Below are positions 1 to 7,874 of a DNA stretch of 64,000 bases, piece by piece (the stretch's first letter is position 1; each line of letters begins with the position of its first letter). This DNA comes from an uncultured Bacteroidales bacterium. GTDB lineage: Bacteria; Bacteroidota; Bacteroidia; Bacteroidales; UBA932. The stretch is from the NCBI GenBank assembly GCA_900318015.1, contig ONJB01000007.1, forward strand, positions 93,464 through 157,463, read 5' to 3'. A program made the translations under genes and the position numbers. The notes under the pieces were generated by a model that did not search any database, was not told the DNA's origin, and saw only the letters and a program-made list of their open reading frames with translations.

Positions 1-1
1 T

Positions 2-769
2 TCCCTCCACACGACTTCCGCCGGCACGTACAGCGCCTACCAGGAGCTGTTCCTCGCGGACAACGACCGCTGCACCGACGAGATCATCTTCGCGGTGGAG
101 CAGGACGGCGTGAACACCACCAGCTACGGTGCGACGAACTACCTGATCTTCGCCTCCACGGGCGGTGCGATGGATCCGGACGAGATGGGTATCTCCTCCG
201 GTTGGGGCGGTCTCCGCATGACGCCGGAATTCTACGGCAAGTTCTCTTCCGACGATGCCCGCGCCCTCTTCTACACTGACACCCAGAATGCGGACATCGA
301 CGATATCGGCGAGTTCTCCAACGGCATGGCCTTCCGCAAGTTCCGCAACCGCACCAGCGACGGCGGCTACGGCAAGGAGTCCGGCTTCGTGGATACCGAT
401 TTCCCGATGATGCGCTATGCCGACGTCCTCCTGATGGCGGCCGAGTGCCAGGTCCGCGGCGCTGCCGTGAGCGGTGCCATCACCGGCTTCAACGAGGTGC
501 GCGCCCGCGCCGGCGTCGCCCGGATTGCGAACCCGACCCTCCAGGACATCCTGGACGAGCGTGCCCGCGAACTCTATCAGGAGTGCTGGCGCCGCAGCGA
601 CCTCATCCGTTTCGGCAAGTTCACCTCCGGTTATAACTGGCAGTGGAAGGGCAATGTCAAGGAAGGAACGGATGTGGACGCCTACCGGGCCCTCTTCCCG
701 ATTCCGGACAGCGACCGTCTCGCCAATACCAAGCTTCAGCAGAACCCCGGTTACGGGACCAACAAGTAA
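2..769 (+). CDS. SusD/RagB-family glycan-binding lipoprotein, 3' part only
   Basis: This is the C-terminal part of a SusD-type outer-membrane lipoprotein; the open frame runs off the left edge, so the signal peptide and N-terminal TPR half are missing. The visible 255 residues show the family's C-terminal hallmarks: the MMRYADVLLMAAEC segment, a helix with NEVRARAGV, the ILDERARELYQECWRRSDLIRFGKF motif and the final NPGY close to the C-terminus. SusD proteins cap a SusC TonB-dependent pore and bind the incoming glycan. The stop lies 5 nt before the next gene, a SusE/F lipoprotein, so the two are surely co-transcribed. The partner susC should lie just upstream of the window. Family assignment is firm; substrate is inferred from the starch enzymes downstream. 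Confidence 0.92.
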   Translation, partial: SLHTTSAGTYSAYQELFLADNDRCTDEIIFAVEQDGVNTTSYGATNYLIFASTGGAMDPDEMGISSGWGGLRMTPEFYGKFSSDDARALFYTDTQNADIDDIGEFSNGMAFRKFRNRTSDGGYGKESGFVDTDFPMMRYADVLLMAAECQVRGAAVSGAITGFNEVRARAGVARIANPTLQDILDERARELYQECWRRSDLIRFGKFTSGYNWQWKGNVKEGTDVDAYRALFPIPDSDRLANTKLQQNPGYGTNK

Positions 770-774
770 GCCCT

Positions 775-3696
775 ATGAAGAAGATATTGACCATTATGGC
801 AGGCGTGCTCGCCCTCGCGGCCACGTCCTGCGTCAAGGAAAGCCATACCGTGTTCGATGCGTCGAAGGCGACAGCCCCTGTGCTCAACTCCTACAGCATC
901 GAAAGCGACGATGTCATCACGGCTACCTATACCCCTGCCGTGTTCAAGCAGGGTTTCAATGAAAAAATGGCTCCCAACCACTCGTTCGCCCTGGTTTCCC
1001 TGGACGGCAAGGCGGTGAGCAAGACTCTCACGACGTCCGACAAGGACGGTGTCCTCACCCTGAAGAAGGTGAATCTCGCCAAGGCCCTGATGACCCTCGG
1101 CGCCACCGAAGGCTCCACGGTTTCCGTGGAACTGGCGGTCCGCGCCTCCGTGCAGGATCCTTCCAAGGACAACGGCCGTAACGGCTTCGTCGATTCCGAC
1201 GGCCACATCTCCATCGCTTCCTTCGAGGTCGTGATTCCGGAGGTGGTCGGCAGCCCGTACATCGATTACACCGAGGCCAGCGACTGGAGCGTGATCGGCG
1301 CCCTGTCCCAGTATGAGATCAGCTGGGACGGCGACCTGAACATGTGGACCGACGGCGAGGGCAACCATGTGGCTGCCCACGTGAAACTCGCCGCAGGCGA
1401 CGAATTCAAGTTCCGTCAGGGCCAGGATTGGGCCGTGAACATGGGCGGTGATTTCGGTGGCATCGACACCGAGTTCGCCGTGAGCCAGGACGGTCCGAAC
1501 ATCATTGTCGGCGCCGACGGCGTCTATGACCTGTATGTGAACCCGGACCAGGGTATCGCTTGGATTACCGCGGCTTACGACCCGTTCCCGGACTACACCG
1601 AGGCCAGCACCTGGTCCGTCATCGGCGCCCTGTCGCTGGAAGGCATCAGCTGGGACGGTGACATCGCGATGGTTACCGACGGGACCTGGCATGTGGCCCT
1701 GGGTGTCAACCTCGCGGACGCCGACGAGTTCAAGTTCCGCAAGGATGCCGACTGGGCCGTGAACATGGGCGGCGATTTCGGCGGCCTGGACAACGAGTTC
1801 GCGGTGAGCCAGGACGGTCCGAACATCATCGTCGGTGCGGCCGGTTCCTACGACCTGTACGTGAACCCGGATGCCGGTCTCGCCAAGGTGACCGAGGCTT
1901 CCGGCGCGAAGGTCAGCGCCAAGATCGGCGGCGGCGACGAGCCGCAGCCGGAGCCTGTCACGGGCTGGAACATCATCGGCCTGAACGGCGACTGGGACAA
2001 TGACATCCGCGCAACCGAGGATAACGGCGTCTGGACGGCGTACATCACCGCCGAAGGCGACACGGAGTTCAAGTGGCGCAAGGACGGCGGCTGGGACGAG
2101 AACTACGGCGGCGTCTTCGCGGCCCTCGGTGAGCCGTTCGCAGCCGTCGCAGGCGGCGACAACATCAAGGTCGGCGCCGGCTTCTGGAAGGTCGTCCTCG
2201 ATACCAACAACCTCACCATCACGGTCTCCAACGGCCAGGTGTGGTCCCTCATCGGCGACTTCAACGAGTGGGCCGGCGATGTGGACATGACCCTGACGGA
2301 CGGCAAGTGGGTGAGCCCCGTGACGAAGATCAGCGGCGGCTTCAAGCTCCGCGAGAATCATGGCTGGGACAACAACCGCGGTGGTGTGTTCGTGGCTGTG
2401 GGCGAGCCGTTCGCGGCAGTCGCCGGCGGTGACAACATCTCCGTCGAGGAAGGCAATTACATCGTCACCTATGATCCGGAGGCCGAGACCATCGTCATCG
2501 ACGAGACCGGCTGGGGTGTCGTGGGTACCATCAACGGCTGGGGCAGCACCCCGGACATCATCCTCAAGGAAGAAGGCCTGTTCCTCGTCGCGAAGAACGT
2601 CACCCTCACCGAAAGCGATGAGATCAAGATCCGCTACAAGAGCAGCTGGGACGAGAACCGTGGCGCCCGCACCGCCGTCGGTCATGCTGTCAAGGCCGTC
2701 CCTGGCGGGGATAACATCAAGCCGGGCGTCGCGGGCAACTACGACATCTGGTACCGTCCCGAAAGCGAAGTCCTCTTCGTGATGCCTGCGGGTACCGAAC
2801 TTTCCTACTGGGGTGTCGTGGGCACCATCAACGGATGGGCCGCTCCGGACCGCATCATGTACGAGAACGAGAACGGCCAGTTCGTCTATGAAGATCTGGA
2901 AGTCACGGCGACCGACGAGATCAAGATCCGCCTGAATGAAGACTGGGCCGAGAACCGCGGCGGCACTTTCGCCGAACTGGGCGAAGCCTTTGCCGTGGAG
3001 AACGGCGGCGCGAACATCAAGGTGGGCCGTGACGCGAAGGTGACCGTCACCTATGACCCTGCGGCGGAGACCATCACCCTCGCCGGCGAGTACAGCGGCG
3101 ATGCCCCGAGCCTCCCCGAGAACATGTATATGGTGGGTGCCGCGTTCGGCAGCTGGGACTGGTCTTCCGACGGAATCGTGGAGCTGACCCCGGTGAACGG
3201 CAAGGCGGGCCAGTTCTGGACCATCCGCTACATCGAGGCGGAATCCCCGTTCAAGTTCTGCCCGGTCCGTGACTGGGCGGGTGACTTCACCGGCCTGGGC
3301 GAGGACACCGGTTATACCGTGAATGGCGGCAACTGCATCGTTGCCGAGAGCGGCGTCTACATGATCTATGTCGATGTCGAGAACAAGAAGCTGTGCGTCG
3401 AGCCGGCCAAGGTGTACGGTATCGGCGACTGCTTCGGCGGCTGGGACCAGGGCATGGAAGGCGCTTTGTTTGCCAACGCGGACGGCAAGGTTTCCGCCAC
3501 GGTCGCCGCGGACGGTGAGCTGCGCATGTACGCGGCTTCCTCCATCGCCACTTCCGACTGGTGGACCCGCGAGTTCATCGTCCTGGACGGCAAGATCGCC
3601 TACCGTGGCAACGGTGGCGACCAGGAGCGCGTCAGCGTCAAGGCCGGCCAGAAAGTGACCCTCGACTTCAACGCCGGCATCGGCGTGATCGAATAG
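775..3696 (+). CDS. SusE/SusF-type surface glycan-binding lipoprotein with eight repeated modules
   Basis: This is a 973-residue surface lipoprotein. The ATG 5 nt after the SusD stop gives a clean lipoprotein signal (MKKILTIMAG...ATSC), which decides the start over longer in-frame options. After a SusE-type N-terminal domain (to about residue 160) there are six tandem beta-sandwich modules starting near residues 164, 273, 397, 489, 579 and 678, each with a W-x-(V/I)-(I/V)-G start, an F/I-K-(F/I/W)-R motif and a GG(D/A)NI turn. Two further SusF-like modules start near 783 and 880. Modules 1 and 2 are nearly identical. SusE/F modules bind starch in Bacteroides; eight modules is more than the two or three of classical SusE/F. 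Starch binding here is inferred from that family and from the amylase next door. Confidence 0.88.
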   Translation: MKKILTIMAGVLALAATSCVKESHTVFDASKATAPVLNSYSIESDDVITATYTPAVFKQGFNEKMAPNHSFALVSLDGKAVSKTLTTSDKDGVLTLKKVNLAKALMTLGATEGSTVSVELAVRASVQDPSKDNGRNGFVDSDGHISIASFEVVIPEVVGSPYIDYTEASDWSVIGALSQYEISWDGDLNMWTDGEGNHVAAHVKLAAGDEFKFRQGQDWAVNMGGDFGGIDTEFAVSQDGPNIIVGADGVYDLYVNPDQGIAWITAAYDPFPDYTEASTWSVIGALSLEGISWDGDIAMVTDGTWHVALGVNLADADEFKFRKDADWAVNMGGDFGGLDNEFAVSQDGPNIIVGAAGSYDLYVNPDAGLAKVTEASGAKVSAKIGGGDEPQPEPVTGWNIIGLNGDWDNDIRATEDNGVWTAYITAEGDTEFKWRKDGGWDENYGGVFAALGEPFAAVAGGDNIKVGAGFWKVVLDTNNLTITVSNGQVWSLIGDFNEWAGDVDMTLTDGKWVSPVTKISGGFKLRENHGWDNNRGGVFVAVGEPFAAVAGGDNISVEEGNYIVTYDPEAETIVIDETGWGVVGTINGWGSTPDIILKEEGLFLVAKNVTLTESDEIKIRYKSSWDENRGARTAVGHAVKAVPGGDNIKPGVAGNYDIWYRPESEVLFVMPAGTELSYWGVVGTINGWAAPDRIMYENENGQFVYEDLEVTATDEIKIRLNEDWAENRGGTFAELGEAFAVENGGANIKVGRDAKVTVTYDPAAETITLAGEYSGDAPSLPENMYMVGAAFGSWDWSSDGIVELTPVNGKAGQFWTIRYIEAESPFKFCPVRDWAGDFTGLGEDTGYTVNGGNCIVAESGVYMIYVDVENKKLCVEPAKVYGIGDCFGGWDQGMEGALFANADGKVSATVAADGELRMYAASSIATSDWWTREFIVLDGKIAYRGNGGDQERVSVKAGQKVTLDFNAGIGVIE

Positions 3697-3701
3697 TGTT
3701 T

Positions 3702-3740
3702 TTCGGGCCGGGGCCCCTGACCGGACCCCGGCCTGCCAAG
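3702..3740. repeat. GC-rich intergenic hairpin repeat, copy 1
   Basis: This 39-nt element contains arms GGCCGGGG (3706-3713) and CCCCGGCC (3726-3733). It recurs with a single mismatch at 15050-15088, also between a SusE/F-like lipoprotein gene and a GH13 gene. There is no T-run after it, so it is not a classical terminator; it could be a 3'-end stabiliser or a REP-like element. Confidence 0.75.
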
Positions 3741-3745
3741 TAACC

Positions 3746-3770
3746 GTCATTCCCGGCCTGACCGGGAATC
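3746..3770. repeat. REP-like palindrome
   Basis: The element begins CGTCAT and has arms ATTCCCGG (3749-3756) and CCGGGAAT (3762-3769) around the spacer CCTGA. The same layout, CGTCAT plus an 8-bp arm of the form AT-N-CCCGG, recurs twice in inverted arrangement at 39491-39549. Confidence 0.7.
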
Positions 3771-3791
3771 CCAAACACACTGAACTGGCTT

Positions 3792-6050
3792 ATGATCCGG
3801 AAACTGATCTCCCTCCTGCCCCTCATGGCGGTGTTTTTCCTGACCGTCTCCTGCGACCCGACCCAGGTCAAGCCGGAGGCCCAGGATACCTTGACGTTGA
3901 GCCCCACCTCGCTTGATTTCGAAGCCGAGGACGCCTCGACCAAGCTGGTGTACGTCACCACGGAAAAGGACTGGACGGCGACGCCTTCCGCCGCCTGGAT
4001 CCACCTGGAGAAGACCTCCGGTACCGGCAAGGGAACCTTGGCGGTGACGGTCGATGCGAACCTGGGTGAAGACCGTTCAGGGTCGATTTCCGTCAAAGGC
4101 TCGAAGACAGAGACGGTTTCCGTGTCCCAGAAAGGCCGGAACATCATCACGGTCGTGGCGAATCCCGACAGCTTCGACGGCAACAAGCGCTCCTCCACGA
4201 CCTACCAGCTGCTCATCTATTCCTTCGCCGACAGCAACGGCGACGGGATCGGCGACTTCAAGGGCATCCAGAACAAGCTGGACTACCTGGACGGCCTGGG
4301 CGTGACGGCCCTTTGGTTGTCGCCGGCCCATCCGTCTGACAGCTACCATGCCTATGACGTGACCGACTATTACGCCGTGAACCCGCTGTACGGCACGGAA
4401 CAGGATTTCAAGAGCCTGATCGACGCGGCCCATGCCAGGGGCATCAAGATCTACATGGACTATGTCCTGAACCACTCCGGAAAGGGCAACGACTGGTTCA
4501 AGCAGGCCCTGGCCGACCCGTCGTCCAAGTACCGCGACTACTATTTCCTCACGCCGAACCCGAAGGCGGACTATTCCAAATTCCCGATGCTCAAGGGGAC
4601 GACCTATCAGGCCGATGAATGGAAGCAGGCGGCGTCCGGTTCTCCCAAGATGACGGTGACCAAGACCACCGAGGCCCTGACCAACGGCAATTCCGACTGG
4701 AATCTTTGGCTCTGGCAGGACGGCGGGGAAGGGAAGACCGTCCGTTTTACCTCCCAGGGCGACGGTTCTTACTATCTGGTCATGGACATCAATGGCAAGT
4801 GGGGGATGCTGGTGCGCAAGTACATGAACTGGGACCCAGGTTCCAAGTTCGGCGCTTCCGGGAACGGCACGGTCACGGAGGGCAAGGCGGTCGACCTGAT
4901 GCCGGACGGCGGCGACATGACCTTCACGGGCTCGGGACGCTACAGGATCGAGCTGACGAACGTGTCCACGGAAACCCTGTACTACATGGGCTGCTTCAGC
5001 GATTGGATGCCGGACCTGAACTACGGCGATCCCGCGGCGGCCGAGACCAATCCCACATTCATGGACATCGCCGCTTCGGCCGACAAGTGGATCAACCTGG
5101 GGGTCGACGGTTTCCGCCTGGATGCGGTCAAGCACATCTGCGGAGGCATCAATTCCTACAACAACACGGCCAACCAGACCTTGTTGAAAAAGTGGTATGA
5201 CCACTGCAATGCGACCTATCAGGCCGCCGGTCACAGCGATAATATCTTCATGGTCGGCGAGGCATGGGACAGTCACAATGTGGAGCAGAACTATTACAAG
5301 GGCCTCACGTCCTGTTTCGAGTTCGGCTATTGGCCTGTCCTTTACAAGGCTTTGGCGAATCAGAATGCATCGAGCTATGTTTCCACGGTCAGTGGATTCA
5401 TCGAGGACCACAAGAAAGTCCGCTCCGATGCAATCACCTCCTTCTTCATGACCAATCATGACCATTCCAGCCAGACCGGTGGCGGCGAGGTCCGTGCCGC
5501 CGATGACCTGGGGAAGGATCCGGCCAAGGAGAAGCAGGCCGCGGCCATGCTCCTGACCACGCCGGGGAAGCCCTTCGTCTATCAGGGCGAGGAACTGGGC
5601 TATTGGGGTAATTCCAAGGGGAAGGGGGACGAGTATCTCCGGGCCCCGATTCTCTGGGACAAGGCCGGCAAGCACTGCGCGAAGAAGGGCGTGAACAACA
5701 AGGTGGACAACGCGATGCTCACTTCCGCCATTTCCGTGGAGGCGCAGGACGCCGATGCGAACAGCCTCCTGAACGTCTACAAGACCTGGAGCCGTCTCCG
5801 CAACATTTACCCGGCCCTCGCCGAAGGCACGATGACCGATGCCTCCCTGGGGGGCGGCAATACCATCGCCGCCTGGTATATGACGGCCGGCAGCCAGAAG
5901 CTCCTTGTGATCCACAATACGGCGTCCAAGGAAAAGCCTGTCACCGTCAAGGACGATATGTCCCGTGCGGTCGGCCTCCTCGGCACCGCGACGATCGACC
6001 ACGACGTCCTCACCCTGGGCCCGAACTCCTCGGTGGTGTTCAAGCTGTAG
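3792..6050 (+). CDS. SusG-like GH13 alpha-amylase lipoprotein with N-terminal BACON domain
   Basis: This is a 752-residue extracellular endo-acting alpha-amylase. A lipoprotein signal ends at Cys21 (LTVSC), followed by a BACON-type beta-sandwich (about residues 32-110, with W-x-x-x-P-S-A-A-W-I and G-S-I-S-V). The GH13 barrel carries all catalytic residues: nucleophile Asp444 in GFRLD, acid/base Glu490 in MVGEAWD and Asp557 in TNHDH. An insertion at about residues 272-398, rich in W, Y and beta-type sequence, interrupts the barrel where Bacteroides SusG carries CBM58; I infer it is a comparable starch-binding insert. SusG is usually about 690 residues and has no BACON domain. It follows the SusE/F gene after a 95-nt hairpin-containing gap and probably cleaves starch at the cell surface for the preceding SusCD. 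Confidence 0.93.
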   Translation: MIRKLISLLPLMAVFFLTVSCDPTQVKPEAQDTLTLSPTSLDFEAEDASTKLVYVTTEKDWTATPSAAWIHLEKTSGTGKGTLAVTVDANLGEDRSGSISVKGSKTETVSVSQKGRNIITVVANPDSFDGNKRSSTTYQLLIYSFADSNGDGIGDFKGIQNKLDYLDGLGVTALWLSPAHPSDSYHAYDVTDYYAVNPLYGTEQDFKSLIDAAHARGIKIYMDYVLNHSGKGNDWFKQALADPSSKYRDYYFLTPNPKADYSKFPMLKGTTYQADEWKQAASGSPKMTVTKTTEALTNGNSDWNLWLWQDGGEGKTVRFTSQGDGSYYLVMDINGKWGMLVRKYMNWDPGSKFGASGNGTVTEGKAVDLMPDGGDMTFTGSGRYRIELTNVSTETLYYMGCFSDWMPDLNYGDPAAAETNPTFMDIAASADKWINLGVDGFRLDAVKHICGGINSYNNTANQTLLKKWYDHCNATYQAAGHSDNIFMVGEAWDSHNVEQNYYKGLTSCFEFGYWPVLYKALANQNASSYVSTVSGFIEDHKKVRSDAITSFFMTNHDHSSQTGGGEVRAADDLGKDPAKEKQAAAMLLTTPGKPFVYQGEELGYWGNSKGKGDEYLRAPILWDKAGKHCAKKGVNNKVDNAMLTSAISVEAQDADANSLLNVYKTWSRLRNIYPALAEGTMTDASLGGGNTIAAWYMTAGSQKLLVIHNTASKEKPVTVKDDMSRAVGLLGTATIDHDVLTLGPNSSVVFKL

Positions 6051-6104
6051 CGGAATCCCGGCAAGGGTTGCGCTTTTCCTTGAAAATAACTAACTTGCGG
6101 CGTA

Positions 6105-7697
6105 ATGAGGAAGATCCTTCATATCATTGCGCTGCTTTTTTTGGCGCTGGCCCCCTTGCAGGGGCGGGAAAGGGAGCCGTGGCTGGATGAACTGGATGCG
6201 GAGCTGGCGAAGAAGGAAGAGTATGACGCACGGAAGGAGGCCCGGATCGGGCAGCTGCGCGGGCGGCTCCGTTCCGCGCTGGATGACCGGGAGCGTTACG
6301 GCGTCACGCAGGAGCTGTACGAGGAATACCAGAGCTACAAGTACGATTCGGCTTATGCGTACGCGCAGGAGATGGCCCGGCTGGCGGCCGTGGCGGATCT
6401 GCCGGATGCCCGTGTGGAGGCCGGCTGCGCCACGACGTTCTGCCTGATTTCCGCCGGCCTGTACAAGGAGGCGTTCGACGTGATGGACGGCCTGCGTACG
6501 GACGGTGTCTCGCCCAGGATCCTGCTGGAATACTACAAGATGCAGGTGCGGCTGAACTATTCGGCCCGCGGCTATTCCCAGACGCCCCCTTATTGGGACA
6601 TCTATTCCCGGGCGGGGGAGGAATACAGCCGGAAAATCCTGGAGATGGTTCCCGAGGGGTCTCCCACCTGGTGGGAATACCAGGCGAACTACCTGATGGA
6701 AAGCGCACAGTATGAGGAGGGCATCGCGGCGTTCAACCGCCTGCTGGCCGACGAGAACCTCGACCTGCATTCCCGCGCCATCTTCGCGTCCTCGGTCGGC
6801 TGGCTCCAGCACTGCCTGGGCCGGGACGACGAGGCCATCAAGTCGCTCTGCGAATCGGCCATCTTCGACCTCAAGTCCTCCACCAAGGAGACGACCGCGC
6901 TCCGGATGCTCGCCGAATACCTGACCCGCCGGGGCGAGGTGGAACGGCCGTCGCGCTATGTGCGGGAGTCCTTCGACGACGCCAACTTCTACAACGCCCG
7001 CCTCCGCAAACTGGAGGTCGGCGCGGTGCTGCCCCTGGTGGAGAAGAACCATTACGACAGTCTGCAGCGGGAGCGGAACCTGCTGGCGTGGGGACTTGCA
7101 CTGCTCGCCCTGGTCATCCTGGCTGCCGTGTCCGCGCTCCTGTTCATCCGGCGCCAGAACCGCCGCCTGCACGAGGCGCGCGCGACCATCGAGGAGCGGA
7201 ACGCCCAGCTGGAAGCCGCGAATGTGCAGCTCGCGGAGGCGAACGAAATCAAGTCGGAATACATCGGAAACTCCTTCTACATCAATTCCGAGTTCCTGGA
7301 CAAGATGTCCCAGCTGTACAAGATGGTGGACCGGATGATCGTCACCCGGCAGTACGACGAACTGCGCCGCTCCCTGAAGGAATCCACCATCGACAAGGAG
7401 CGGGACGAGATGTACGAGTCCTTCGACCATACCTTCCTCAAGATCTTCCCGACCTTCGTCAACGACTACAACGCCCTGTTCCCGGAAACGGAGCAGCGGT
7501 TCCCCGCGGAAGGCCTCACGCCGGAGATGCGGATCTTCGCCCTCATCCGCCTCGGAATCTCCGAGACGGATCGCATCGCCAAGTTCCTGGACTACTCCGT
7601 CCATACCATCAACACGTACAAAACGCGCGTGAAGAACAAGTCCTGGGTGGAAAACGAGCAGTTCGAGGCCGAAATCATGAAGATCGGGGCCCGGTAA
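6105..7697 (+). CDS. susR: SusR-like membrane-spanning transcriptional regulator (TPR region plus DUF6377-type C-terminus)
   Basis: This is a 530-residue regulator. It has a signal/anchor at the N-terminus, a helical TPR-like periplasmic region (about residues 20-320), one membrane segment from about residue 326 to 349 (LLAWGLALLALVILAAV) followed by RRQNRR, a coiled coil rich in E, A, L and Q, and a C-terminal helical region with a LuxR-like pattern (TPEMRIFALIRLGISETDRIAKFLDYSVHTI, written in short: EMRIFALI...VHTINTYKTRVKNKS). This is the layout of Bacteroides SusR, which senses maltose in the periplasm and activates sus genes. The gene lies between the two Sus modules, directly before susC, with a perfect inverted repeat 43 nt downstream of its stop. 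The name rests on architecture and context rather than on an alignment. Confidence 0.8.
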   Translation: MRKILHIIALLFLALAPLQGREREPWLDELDAELAKKEEYDARKEARIGQLRGRLRSALDDRERYGVTQELYEEYQSYKYDSAYAYAQEMARLAAVADLPDARVEAGCATTFCLISAGLYKEAFDVMDGLRTDGVSPRILLEYYKMQVRLNYSARGYSQTPPYWDIYSRAGEEYSRKILEMVPEGSPTWWEYQANYLMESAQYEEGIAAFNRLLADENLDLHSRAIFASSVGWLQHCLGRDDEAIKSLCESAIFDLKSSTKETTALRMLAEYLTRRGEVERPSRYVRESFDDANFYNARLRKLEVGAVLPLVEKNHYDSLQRERNLLAWGLALLALVILAAVSALLFIRRQNRRLHEARATIEERNAQLEAANVQLAEANEIKSEYIGNSFYINSEFLDKMSQLYKMVDRMIVTRQYDELRRSLKESTIDKERDEMYESFDHTFLKIFPTFVNDYNALFPETEQRFPAEGLTPEMRIFALIRLGISETDRIAKFLDYSVHTINTYKTRVKNKSWVENEQFEAEIMKIGAR

Positions 7698-7739
7698 GGC
7701 CAATACAACCGTTATATTTTTCTCCCGGAGAGAGGGGGT

Positions 7740-7764
7740 TAATACGCTGGTTCACAGCGTATTA
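7740..7764. promoter_or_regulatory. Perfect 10-bp inverted repeat upstream of susC, candidate SusR operator
   Basis: TAATACGCTG (7740-7749) and CAGCGTATTA (7755-7764) are exact reverse complements around a 5-nt spacer. The element lies about 57 bp upstream of a consensus -7 box. That distance fits an activator site. It is not followed by a T-run but by a mixed AT-rich stretch. I did not find another copy elsewhere in the window by eye. Confidence 0.6.
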
Positions 7765-7820
7765 AAATGTTTTAGAATTATATTTTCCCTATTTATTTCG
7801 GACGCGCGTGAGAATCCCGG

Positions 7821-7828
7821 TAATTTTG
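7821..7828 (+). promoter_or_regulatory. Bacteroidetes -7 promoter box for susC operon
   Basis: TAATTTTG matches TAnnTTTG exactly. It lies 46 nt before the susC ATG; the -33 region is only weakly matched (TTTC near 7796), as expected for an activator-dependent promoter. Confidence 0.6.
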
Positions 7829-7874
7829 CGGTACACTGACAACAGTAACCCAAAATAACCAACTACCAACCCCC

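Noticed and set aside
751-3780. A 1009-codon minus-strand frame opposite the SusE/F gene
   Set aside because: Same antisense artefact; it mirrors the repeats of the real gene and has no start context or signal.
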